Shown here: in pieces, positions 9,098 through 18,190 of the stretch
How the letters are laid out: each line of letters opens with the position of its first letter
How positions within the stretch are numbered: position 1 is the first letter of the stretch
Source of the DNA: Pleurobrachia bachei
Taxonomy: Eukaryota; Ctenophora; Tentaculata; Cydippida; Pleurobrachiidae
DNA length: 24,369 nucleotides
Direction: 5' to 3'
NCBI GenBank assembly: GCA_000695325.1
Contig: AVPN01001318.1
Span: 1-24,369, forward strand
Notes under the pieces: model-generated
Seen by the model: only the letters and a program-made list of their open reading frames with translations
Databases searched by the model: none
What the model was told of the DNA's origin: nothing
Translations under genes and position numbers: made by a program

Positions 9098-10018
9098 ATA
9101 CTCCCGACAATGGTAGAGACGGCGTGGAACAGTTGCGTGGTAGTGGCTGAGAGAGTGGTGGAGGTACCACAAAGAGTCCTATTTAACTGCTGTGTGTTCA
9201 CTGAATATTATGAGAGCGAGCTAGAGAATGCCAAGGTAAGTTGCCAAGTTATGATTACACTTCACACGCCCCGCGGGTGAACTTTTACATTTGTAAAAGG
9301 GGGTTAGAAGTTAGAACATAACAAAAGGTAAGACAGAAAGCGTAGCTAAAAACTATTAAAAAAGAGACACAAGGGTCCTCTAACGGTCTCTATGGACCTC
9401 TATGTGCTGTTATGGACCTCTATGGGGACTCTATAATAAACGTCCTATATGACCCTCTGGCCTCTGTCAGTCTGTTTTTTATTTCTGAACACACGTGACG
9501 GTATACATATGTTTTAGCTCATATTCAACCCTACCTAAATACTGAACAGAGTTGAAAGATATATTCTGAGAGACATCATCCTAAAACTCTATTATTTCAG
9601 TTGATCTTCCAGCTAAGTTTCCAGCTAATCCTGTCCCTCCTCTACTCCCTATACTCCCTCATCACGGCCCTGATCTACCTAATCTTCTCACCCCTACTCT
9701 CACTGATTGAGTTCACCATCTACCTCCTACATGCTGCCTTCTCGACCCTCGTCCCCGGTGGACTGGTGACCATCTTAATAGGTTAGTGGAAGGTCTTTAT
9801 AAACTCTGCTTGGAGCCCCCCCCCCCTTGGAGGAAATTGTTTGCAAAAGAGGCAGTTGACGTCTTGTGGTAGATCTGAGCCTTACCAAATGATTTATTCT
9901 AGAAGATTAGGTATAGGTATGACCACTAATCTAACCACCAATCTAACCACTAATCTAACCACTCTCTAACCACCCACTCTAACCGCCCTCTCTCTCTCTC
10001 TCTCCACCAGGATTGATA
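9098..10018 (+). CDS. RNF26-like membrane RING E3 ligase, copy 1 (cut by gap)
   Basis: Exons are 9098-9235 (phase 0, donor GTAAGT), 9601-9781 and 10011-10018 onward, where the assembly gap removes the rest. The first ATG in exon 1 is at 9110. Exon 2 encodes the same hydrophobic 60-residue segment as copy 2, with no amino-acid difference despite 13 nucleotide changes. The RING exon is not visible. The donor after exon 2 is GTTAGT rather than the GTGAGT of copy 2. It may be a true tandem paralogue or the other allele placed in series by the assembler. The strict conservation argues that it encodes a working protein. Confidence 0.65.
9236..9600 (+). other. Intron of RNF26-like copy 1
   Basis: A GT..AG intron (365 nt) holding a CTTTTACA-TT-TGTAAAAG palindrome (9282-9299) and short repeats of TATGGACCTCTATG (about 9390-9430). 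The matching intron in copy 2 (10742-11117) has the same features. No exon is seen. Confidence 0.7.
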
Positions 10019-10111
10019 NNNNNNNNNNNNNNNNNNNNNNNNNNNNNNNNNNNNNNNNNNNNNNNNNNNNNNNNNNNNNNNNNNNNNNNNNNNNNNNNNN
10101 NNNNNNNNNNN
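10019..10111. other. Assembly gap (93 N)
   Basis: The left edge stops eight bases into the RING exon of copy 1. The right edge resumes at the equivalent of 8493. A true tandem duplication would need at least the ~320-nt remainder of that exon, so 93 N is a placeholder size or marks a haplotype join. Confidence 0.95.
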
Positions 10112-10359
10112 AGGAGCTGGATACTTTTTATACACGCTACCATCACATTGTCACATGCTCTAACCATTGCATGGTTCTCGTGCACACATACAGAAAGAAA
10201 TGAGAAAAGGGCCAATGCTCTAACGGCCATCACAACATATCGGAATAGGTTTCCATTGTCTTATGTTATCGCCACGTTGTTCGAGATGGACAAAAACATA
10301 CTTCGAGAGAATCAAAATTCAAAACATTGTGCCACGCCCAATGCACATCTGGAACGCCT

Positions 10360-10600
10360 AATCCCCTCCCCTAACCCCCAATTCCCCTTCCATAGCCCCT
10401 AACTCCCCTCCCCTAACCCCTAATCCCCTCCCCAATCCCCCAATCCCCCTTCTCTAGCCCTTAACTCCCGTCTCCAACCCCCAATCCCCCTTCTCTAGCC
10501 CCCCTAACTCCCGTCTCCAACCCCTAACCCAATTCTCTAACCCCTATCCCAACCCCTAACCCCCAACCCAATTCTCTAACCCCTAACACTCCCCTCCTTT
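10360..10600 (+). repeat. C-rich CCCCTAACCC minisatellite, copy 2
   Basis: Counterpart of 8745-9090, roughly 100 bp shorter. It again sits directly before the acceptor of the first recognised exon. Confidence 0.85.
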
Positions 10601-10603
10601 CAG

Positions 10604-11853
10604 ATCCTCCCGACGATGGTAGAGACGGCGTGGAACAGTTGCGTGGTAGTGGCTGAGAGAGTGGTGGAGGTACCACAAAGGGTCCTATTTAACTGCTGTG
10701 TATTCACTGACTACTATGAGAGCGAGCTAGAAAATGCCAAGGTAAGTTGCCAAGTTATGACTACAGTTCACACGCCCCGCGGGCGAACTTTTACATTTGT
10801 AAAAGGGGGTTAGAACATAACAAAAGGTAAGACACAAAGCGTAGCTAAAAACTAGTAAAAACAGACACAAGGGTACTCGAACGGTCTCTATGGACCCCTA
10901 TGTGCCGTTATGGACCTCTATGGAGACTACATGGCCCCTCTTTCAGTCTTCCCTTATTGTGTTAGATCCGATTTGTCAAAGTATTCGTTGTTTTAATTTA
11001 ATTTCTGAACACACGTGATGTATACATATTTCAGCTCATATTCAACCCTACCTAAATACTGAACAGGGTTGAAAGATATATTCTGAGAGACATCATTCTA
11101 AAACTCTATTATTTCAGTTGATATTCCAGCTAAGTTTCCAGCTAATCCTATCTCTCCTCTACTCCCTCTACTCTCTCATTACGGCACTAATCTACCTAAT
11201 ATTCTCACCACTACTCTCACTGATTGAGTTCACCATCTACCTCCTACACGCTGCCTTCTCGACCCTCGTACCTGGTGGACTGGTGACCATCTTAATAGGT
11301 GAGTGGAAGACCTTTATAAACTCTGCTTGGAGCCCCCTCCTTGGAGGAAATTTTTTGCAAAAGAGGCAGTTGATGTTTTGTGGTAGATCTGAGCCTTACC
11401 AAATGATTTATTCTAGAAGATTAGGTATAGGTATGACCACTAATCTAACCACCAATCTAACCACTAATCTAACCACTCTCTAACCACCCACTCTAACCGC
11501 CCTCTCTCTCTCTCTCTCCACCAGGTTTGATAACATTCTGGAAATGGTACAACCCGACACAACCCCACCCCTCACCAGAAGGACCCCCTCCACCCCTTCA
11601 CTTCTCACCACCTCCCCCTCCCCCTGAACCGCAAACTCCTGAGGAGGAGCTGGAATTAGAGCTGGAGAAAGAGCGAGAACAAAGACTGTGTGTGGTGTGC
11701 ACTGTTAACACCAAGTGTGCGGTGTTGTTACCCTGTAGACACTGTTGTTTGTGTATGGAGTGTAGTGATAGATTGACGGGACAGTGTGGGAATCAGGCGT
11801 TGTGCCCTCTCTGTAGGCAACCCATTGCAAATGTCATGCAGATCTACTTATAG
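10604..11853 (+). CDS. RNF26-like: RNF26-like membrane RING E3 ubiquitin ligase, copy 2
   Basis: Exons are 10604-10741, 11118-11298 and 11525-11853; the ATG used is at 10616, giving 210 aa. Residues 43-103 are strongly hydrophobic (two or three membrane passes). They are followed by a proline-rich stretch (about 112-137), a Glu/Leu-rich helix (138-154) and a C-terminal RING. The zinc ligands are C157-x2-C160, C172-x-H174-x3-C178-x2-C181 and C195-x2-C198, and the protein ends QIYL. The terminal RING after membrane segments, ending in a Tyr-Leu pair, matches RNF26, an ER-membrane E3 linked to STING turnover and endosome positioning. Human RNF26 is about 433 aa, so an upstream coding exon may be missing: the exon is open before the ATG, with only silent differences between copies there. 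The Kozak context is good (ACGATGG). Confidence 0.8.
10742..11117 (+). other. Intron of RNF26-like copy 2
   Basis: A 376-nt GT..AG intron with the same palindrome (10788-10805) and TATGGACC-type repeats as copy 1. No additional exon is seen. Confidence 0.7.
11431..11524 (+). repeat. CTAACCAC array and polypyrimidine tract before RING exon
   Basis: The intron ends with repeated (A/T)CTAACCAC words and a CT run, directly before the acceptor CCACCAG. The same array precedes the copy 1 exon at about 9925-10010. CTAAC matches branch-point consensus, so several branch points could serve this acceptor. Confidence 0.75.
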
Positions 11854-12319
11854 CACTGTATTTATGAAATGGGAGGGGCAGATCTACACCATTAATTAAT
11901 GGCCATTTGTTGTAGGAAGTTAGAGTGTGTGGCACTGCAGGTGTGTTACCCATGCTCAGTTGAGGTTAGTTATCTTGATATAGGGGAAATGCAGAGTTTT
12001 TTGTTGCAATTTGTATAGTTAGAGTATGTTAACTTTACTATAATGTATCTGGAGAGAGAGATTACAGTTTATGAGACGGTTTTTGTAGCATGTATATCGC
12101 CATGACAACCAACTGACACAAGTGGTAACCATGGTAACCATGGTTTACAGCTGTCAGTATATATCACAGATATGTTTTATGAAAGAGTCTATGATTCTGA
12201 TGATCAATTCCTGTGAAATATAAGGACCCTTCATCTCTTCCTTACTACAATCCACATAATCATTGATTTTACCACGATTCCCCCTTTTTTGCATGAACCA
12301 TCTTTTTTCCCTCCTGTAA

Positions 12320-12376
12320 CGGCTGTCTGCAACTTGCCAGACCCCATTTTTAAGGAACTGTGCGCCCAGACAGCCG
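12320..12376. repeat. 10-bp perfect inverted repeat
   Basis: CGGCTGTCTG (12320-12329) and CAGACAGCCG (12367-12376) can pair around a 37-nt loop. If the 3' UTR extends to the AATAAA at 12429, this is a candidate RNA stem in it. Confidence 0.6.
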
Positions 12377-12428
12377 CCAGACAGAAAGTTTGTTTCATCC
12401 CCTCTTCATTGTTTCAATATTTCACGCA

Positions 12429-12439
12429 AATAAAATAAA
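12429..12439 (+). terminator. Polyadenylation signals, probably of RNF26-like gene
   Basis: Two overlapping AATAAA hexamers are followed within ~10 nt by a T-rich stretch, about 575 nt after the stop codon. Confidence 0.5.
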
Positions 12440-13079
12440 AACACGTTTTTTTGTATTTAATGTAAAGAGTATTTTAAAGAACGTTTAACCCAAAGAAGAA
12501 ATTATTTACAAATATCAGTTGTTGAGAAAGAGACACGTTCAGAGAAAGAGACAAGATGTGTGATTTTTTAGGGCAATATGTGACTTAAAAACATTAGTCA
12601 CCCTTATTTAATCGCCCTATAATACGACCATGCGACTTCAATTCTAGCTTTGTTTTTGATGTGGCGGGCCACAACAAGTGTTGACCAAGTCGCTGCAGAG
12701 TAACCAATCTGTTTATTTCTGAAGTGTCCCTGATGTCTACTTTTGTTTTCAAATTTAATAACACCTTAAACCAATGTGTTTTTCGTCTCTAATTGGCAAA
12801 GGGGTGGAGCTCACCGGGGGGAATACCACAAAACCAAAGTGTTGGGTTTCTGTGTTTGGATCTTGATACGCTGGTTATGTTTATAATCTGTCTGGCGCCG
12901 CCGACCCCATCTGAGCGTACTGAAAATCAAATGGGGTGTGGCCGCCAAACAGGTCATAATGAAAATGTCACGGCTCAAGTTGTTATCTTCAATTGAACAT
13001 AACAAAGTGATCCATGCAAGGTTCAAGCAGAATTGTGTAACTGGTTGATCACTGTTTTATTTTGCAGACGGCAAAGAAA

Positions 13080-13175
13080 GTCACGTGACCTAGTTTGGCG
13101 CCATTCCGCGCGCTAATCACTGCACTTGTGTCATGAACGAAACGGGAAAACTAGCGATCCCTCGCGTCCGCACGA
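13080..13175. promoter_or_regulatory. CpG-rich E-box/E2F-like patch
   Basis: A GTCACGTGAC palindrome (13080-13089) is followed by TTTGGCGCC and GCGCGC, then several CpGs up to about 13175, within AT-rich surroundings. No coding exon starts nearby on either strand, so the target is unknown. Confidence 0.35.
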
Positions 13176-13748
13176 TCATTCAGGGGTCTACATGTGACTT
13201 TCTTTTACAATATTCAAAAGCGGATTCTTTTTTATCAGTAATTGTCAATTAATTTTATCAGCAACATTTAATACATACACAAATCGGCTAAAATAAGCTG
13301 TAGAGGTCATAATATCGTCAGTTTGTTAATAAACTACATAAATTGCTTCATCAAGTAGTCAAATTTTATCGCTGGTCAACTTCAACATTGTTATGTTTTA
13401 ACAATCTCAAAGTCAATAGTTTTCTTAAGATTTCTCACATTGTGTTTTTTGTCAAATAGTAAAAGGTTGCAATTTGCAAACTGCAGAGCTTCAGTTAACA
13501 AAGTTACAGACTGTAGAGCTTCAGAAAACTACTGTACTGGTCAGCTAACAACTTCATCAGGGTTTTGCAGTCAATAAACGCATCAGGGCTTCATTTAGTA
13601 TCTGGGCCTGAAAGATGGCTGAGTTAGAACTTGTGTCTATCTAATTAGAGCGTGGCCTAAAGAAAAGTGGCCCAAGAGACGTAGATCGGTATGTACCGAA
13701 AAACGGTATATCCTATCCCGTCTATTTGGCGGAGCTGGGAGAACTGTG

Positions 13749-13776
13749 GTCAGAGCATTCTGCATTGGCCTGACAG
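13749..13776 (+). repeat. Dispersed GTCAGAGCATT...GACAG motif
   Basis: One of four copies (others at 17688, 21329 and 23649). Here seven extra bases separate the two halves. It lies in the 3' flank of the eight-exon gene. Confidence 0.6.
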
Positions 13777-13853
13777 GGGCGGAGTGGAATAGAAGGGGCC
13801 TGGTGAGGGCTGAAGGGAGGGACTCTATCAGCCCTAACTCATATCACGGAGTA

Positions 13854-16601
13854 CTAAACTCTCTTGTTGAGTCTCCCACTCAACAACTCAGCTCTCACCT
13901 TAGTGTTAATGCCAACTTGAGATAGATGTTGGGCCACTAGAAGGGCCGGGTCGACAGCAGCCCCCTGGCCACCATTATAATCAACAGCAGTAGTAGATGT
14001 GAAGCTGGCACTTTGTTTTCCCTTCCTCCTTCTCTTGTTACTACCACTTTGAGGGCTGGTGAGGCGCTTTGAGGAGGTGGACTGGTGGCTGTTGTTGATA
14101 GAGGGCTGCTGCAGGATGATCAGTTTGGCAACTTTCATAGACGGAGTATCCCTGCAAAAACAGGGGGATAGGGTTACATTATTCTGGGCTAGTAATAATA
14201 GTAAAGTATGCCTTTAATAATAGTAAAGTATGCCTTTCTCCAGGACCTCTCGAGCTAGGGATAGGGTCTACATCCGGTATTGTTATGTTTAACCCTCCTT
14301 TACATGTGTAAAAGATAGATACGCAATGAACCAGGGTCGAGCAAGGCAGCTATACTATAAATATTTACTTGTGAATAGAGTGTGCTTGTAGCATAATATC
14401 AGTTAGAGCATCGATTAACAGTTCCTCGCCAGCGCCCTTCTGCTGATACAACTGGTGGACTGCTACCTGTAAAACACGAGTTGAAGAATAACCTTGTGTG
14501 GGGCTCACATCGCATTTCATTGATCTGACCGCAGTGCAGAACAGAAGAAATGAGAAATGAGAATAGGGCCAGGCCAATGCAATCCTCTGACATTGTGAGA
14601 AAATTAGATTGAACCACTGACAGGAGTATAAACTATCCTAATTGCCCTTACCTTAGCTATTTGGTATGCAAATCGTTTATCAAAACTCTTATGTTTGAAG
14701 ATTGAGAACCCTGCGAGAATGGCCTGGTGCTCCACTCTTTGAGCATCCACACCTGCAGAGAGATAACATGGGGTTACCAATAGTAACGGGCGGAGATAAC
14801 ATGGTTACCAATATAAGTAATGGTGATGCAAGATTATGGAAAGAATTAAAGCATATAGGACTGGCCGCTAAAGTGGGACCATATAAGGTGCACTTTAGAG
14901 TCAGTTGCTTTACCTAGAATGTGAGATAATCGAATGACTGATTCTGCGGTTGCCCCAGCAAACTCTGCTGCTAATAGTACGGGGTTTAAAACGGATCCCA
15001 CCCTCAGGTTGAACAGATACCTACACACCTGCAAGAGTTACTTTGTTGAGGTGGGGAGGGGGATTACGGTAGTGTATAGTTGGGGAGATGGGGTCATAAA
15101 AGAAAGGATCTGTTAACCAAAATTATTTAGAAATAAGAAAAGTTCACACACCTGTACTATCCAAACACCGCTAGGTGGCAATTTCTCCACGTCCTTAATC
15201 ACGACACTTCTATCTCCACCTCGCGGCTGTTGCTCTTTCGCCATCTCCTTCTCTTGCTCCTTCATAAAACTAGATGTCATGTTCTCCCCTCTCTGTCCCG
15301 GTACATCATTGGTTACAACAACTGTAGACCGTTTTCCAGGAACATTTCTCATGTCTGGTCTCGTTGTTATGACAGTGGTTGGAGAACACGATGTAGTTGG
15401 AGCAGCTCTGGAAAGCGCAGCAGGATAGTGGATGGTTGGAGAAATGGCACTGTTTGGAGAGTTGAGTGCAGCAGGTGCACCCATAGTTCGAGGCAGGTGA
15501 ACTGTGGGGCTCAGAGAGGTCGGGGCAGCGGTACTGGGCTGGATAACTGGAACAGGTTTGGGGAGAGAGTAGGAGGATGTCAGTTTGAGGAGGATGTTGT
15601 TTAATGTCTCTGGGGGTAGTGAGGTCATAGCTTCTAGAATCTGGCCTTCCAGGGAGGCTGCACTCTGAAAAGAGGGGGACTGTGAGAAAAGGAAGAGTTT
15701 TTTATAAATGTGAGCGTATGAAGTATCTGATACTTGACTAGGGCACTGATTGGGAATCGATTTCAAACTATTCCAGCCATTATGGGGGTGGGAGAGGCTT
15801 ACCGTTTTCATTGCATCACCACCAGCAAGTTCACCGGTCTCCGTGCTAAGTTCATACAACTCAGGGTGTTTCTCCGCACAAGCCCCACAGGGCTGCCTGA
15901 GAAGCTGATGAGATCTCCTCTCCCCGTCAGGTAGATTCATCCATAAAACGGGCGAGTAGGTTTTAGAGAGTTGTGTATAGAGATCGGGGAGGTAGAGCCT
16001 GATTTTATCATACCAGGCACATAGCTGCAATGGGATATTGTTGAGTAAGGGGTGGTCAAAACCAGGAAGTGGGTTTAGAACGATATCATGAGTGACGACT
16101 CAAAGATGTTTAAGTTGACCCACATCTATCAAATAAACTCGAGGAATGAGTTTACTGAACTGTACCTGGTAAACGCGTTGTTTGACTTGTGCAGCTGAAG
16201 AGGGCCATGGTACGACCATATCTGCAGCCATGAGGTCACCTAGCTCCTCTAGCACCTGCAGAATATAGTGGGAGTTAACAAAGTTGGGAGTTAACAAAGC
16301 TGGGAGTTAACACAACGATGTTTCGAAGAGTGGGTGTTATAGTGTGAGTAGAGAACACCCGATAACCAAATATTTTCACAGTGAATCACACAATCATCTA
16401 CCCAATCACACATCTACCCAGTATCGAGAACTGAATTTATAGCAACCCAGTTGGACAGTATAAACTTACAATTTTGATGGTTTCCTCCTCGGTCTGTTGA
16501 CCGCCGTGTTTTAGTTCGACACCCCGCTTAGTAAGGTGGATGCAGAACTGGGCGTACCTACAATCCAAGGCAAACAACTGGGGTACTGCCTGGCTGGCCA
16601 T
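13854..16601 (-). CDS. Unrecognised 522-aa, probably nuclear protein (8 exons)
   Basis: The exons, in order of transcription, are 16601-16470, 16255-16166, 16024-15803, 15664-15152, 15028-14914, 14752-14652, 14466-14369 and 14151-13854. All borders are GT..AG and the phases close over 1569 nt. The N-terminal third is helical, with CAWYDKIRLYLPDLY and a cysteine cluster (CGACAEKH). The centre (about 165-300) is Pro/Ser/Thr-rich and probably disordered. A helical block (about 315-425) follows. The tail has a basic cluster NKRRRKGK (462-469), a likely nuclear signal. The seventh exon could instead read into TAA, but joining at CACAA|GTAAAT restores the frame into the last exon. An acceptor-like CCAAATAG 10 nt before the ATG suggests a non-coding first exon upstream. 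I do not recognise the family. Confidence 0.72.
14281..14313 (-). repeat. Dispersed CTTTTACA/TGTAAAG palindrome repeat
   Basis: On the minus strand this reads CTTTTACACATGTAAAGG, then GAGGGTTAAACATAACAA. The plus-strand introns of both RNF26-like copies (9282 and 10788) carry a close relative, and a partial one lies at 19974-19995. Confidence 0.55.
16270..16316 (-). repeat. Three 16-bp tandem repeats near an acceptor
   Basis: GGGAGTTAACAAAGTT-type units stand at 16270, 16286 and 16302, within the intron, just before the acceptor at 16256 on the minus strand. In the transcript each gives a GTTAAC word. Confidence 0.8.
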
Positions 16602-17007
16602 GTCACTATACTATTTGGATGAGAGAAGGGGTGAGATGTGAGTTTCTAGAAATTAAAGAGGAAAGAAGGGGTGAAATGGGGGGTAACAAAAACAGGTTAC
16701 AAATAGCGCTTGAAGCCAGGAACTAAGAAAACAATGGACAGGAACAATCAACAAACAAACAAACAAACATTTAGTACTAAGTCACAACAAGTCACAACAA
16801 AAAGAGACAACACTAGCTCGATAGTAAGGAGTCTCCGACCTCTTTCTACAACATATCGCAACAACAACGATCCTCACCCACGATTATTAGAATGTCGAGA
16901 AAGCCACAGGGCCTACCCGGGGAGGGTTTTAAGCAAGTTAGCATGCTAGCAGAACTATCATTAATAGGAAGGGGAAACATGCAATAGAGCTCAGGTAGTC
17001 AGAAAGG

Positions 17008-17175
<168 letters not shown>

Positions 17176-17264
17176 TCTCTCCGTTCAGTTAGCGTGGTGT
17201 GCTGCAATGTCACTAATGGTTGCTTGCCACCTCGCAAGCATATAGAACCTCTAACCCACTGTAT

Positions 17265-17393
17265 CACGTGGTACACCCCTTACAGAGAGCTCACAATATG
17301 ACGTCACGTGACCAGTGGGAAACCAGCGGTAAATAACTAACATGTCACGTGATCACATGTTGTCACGTGGGGTTGTCATAGTGATACCACGTG
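17265..17393. promoter_or_regulatory. Cluster of five CACGTG E-boxes
   Basis: CACGTG occurs at 17265, 17305, 17346, 17364 and 17388; the one at 17305 lies in a full GTCACGTGAC. The cluster is 660-790 nt upstream of the ATG at 16601 and probably marks that gene's promoter, with a spliced 5' leader. Such boxes bind bHLH-leucine zipper factors (MYC, USF, MITF/TFEB). Confidence 0.55.
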
Positions 17394-17483
17394 TACCCTC
17401 TTTCACATGTAATAGTACACGGTACTGACAAGCATATACTGCGTAGAGAGGGATGTCGGGGAATGGGTGTGTGCGTGGGTAGA

Positions 17484-17491
17484 AGAGAGAA

Positions 17492-17534
<43 letters not shown>
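17484..17534. repeat. GA microsatellite
   Basis: An almost uninterrupted (GA)n run. Confidence 0.9.
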
Positions 17535-17537
<3 letters not shown>

Positions 17538-17687
17538 TGCTGCGAAGTGCGAAGCTTGTTATAGAAAACAGCTAGGAAAGGTAAAAAGATGCTCAATAAT
17601 CTACCCTCTGGTGTTGTCATGATGAGCTACTTTCATTTCTTCCATGGACTGCAAGAGAACTGTGGTCAATTGTTGAGTACTCAAGTG

Positions 17688-17708
17688 GTCAGAGCATTGA
17701 CCAGACAG
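17688..17708 (+). repeat. Dispersed GTCAGAGCATT...GACAG motif
   Basis: GTCAGAGCATT followed by GACCAGACAG. The preceding AAGTGGTCAGAGCATTGA resembles the A-box region of a tRNA, so a decayed SINE head is possible. Confidence 0.55.
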
Positions 17709-17831
17709 CTCCGGTGTGGTCAAATAAAAGGCAATGTGTCCTGCCCCTTTTTCCTCCTCTAATAGCCAGTTACCACTTTTTGAGGGATTCAAGGATTCCA
17801 GTTCACACAAGAAATGGTAAATGTAATCACA

Positions 17832-17864
17832 CTTCGTTACTAAACTCCTAGATCAGTAACGAAG
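17832..17864. repeat. 10-bp perfect hairpin
   Basis: CTTCGTTACT (17832-17841) and AGTAACGAAG (17855-17864) are exact reverse complements around a 13-nt loop. Confidence 0.8.
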
Positions 17865-18190
17865 GTACCCTTCCCTTGCCAGCACACAGGGAGGTGTTAT
17901 TTCGTAACCGAATTAATTAGACAATAATTTCCCATTATAGCTTTGACATAGTAACCGGTTTGAGCTGTTTCAGCTTTAGTTTGAAGAACATAGTCAGGTA
18001 TGAGGGATGCAGAAAACTAAAACTTCAACTACAAAGGACAGCAAAACACTAAAATCAACATTCACTTTTTCCAGAATCACTCCAACAAAAACAGTAGCAT
18101 TTACTCAAATTTTCATCTTTATAATTTCTTTTTATCAACATTTCAAACTCCTAAAACAGTCCAGGTTTCTCTCTCACACACACCCACGAA

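Larger units (their letters stand above)
11854..13853. other. Intergenic region
   Basis: No gene is supported. The left part is probably the 3' UTR of the RNF26-like gene, with overlapping AATAAA signals at 12429-12439 followed by a T run. The open frames near 12793-13026 on both strands lack recognisable motifs. A CpG-rich patch at 13080-13175 looks promoter-like. The right part is the 3' flank of the gene at 13854. Confidence 0.6.

Noticed and set aside
12793-13026. Overlapping short open frames on both strands
   Set aside because: No motif, no splice context and no codon pattern favouring either strand; the plus frame starts without ATG.
17675-17725. tRNA gene
   Set aside because: An A-box-like AAGTGGTCAGAGCA is present, but there is no convincing B-box, acceptor stem or anticodon arm.
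17601-17810. Minus-strand 69-codon open frame
   Set aside because: It starts at TTG rather than ATG, has no acceptor upstream, and contains the dispersed GTCAGAGCATT motif.
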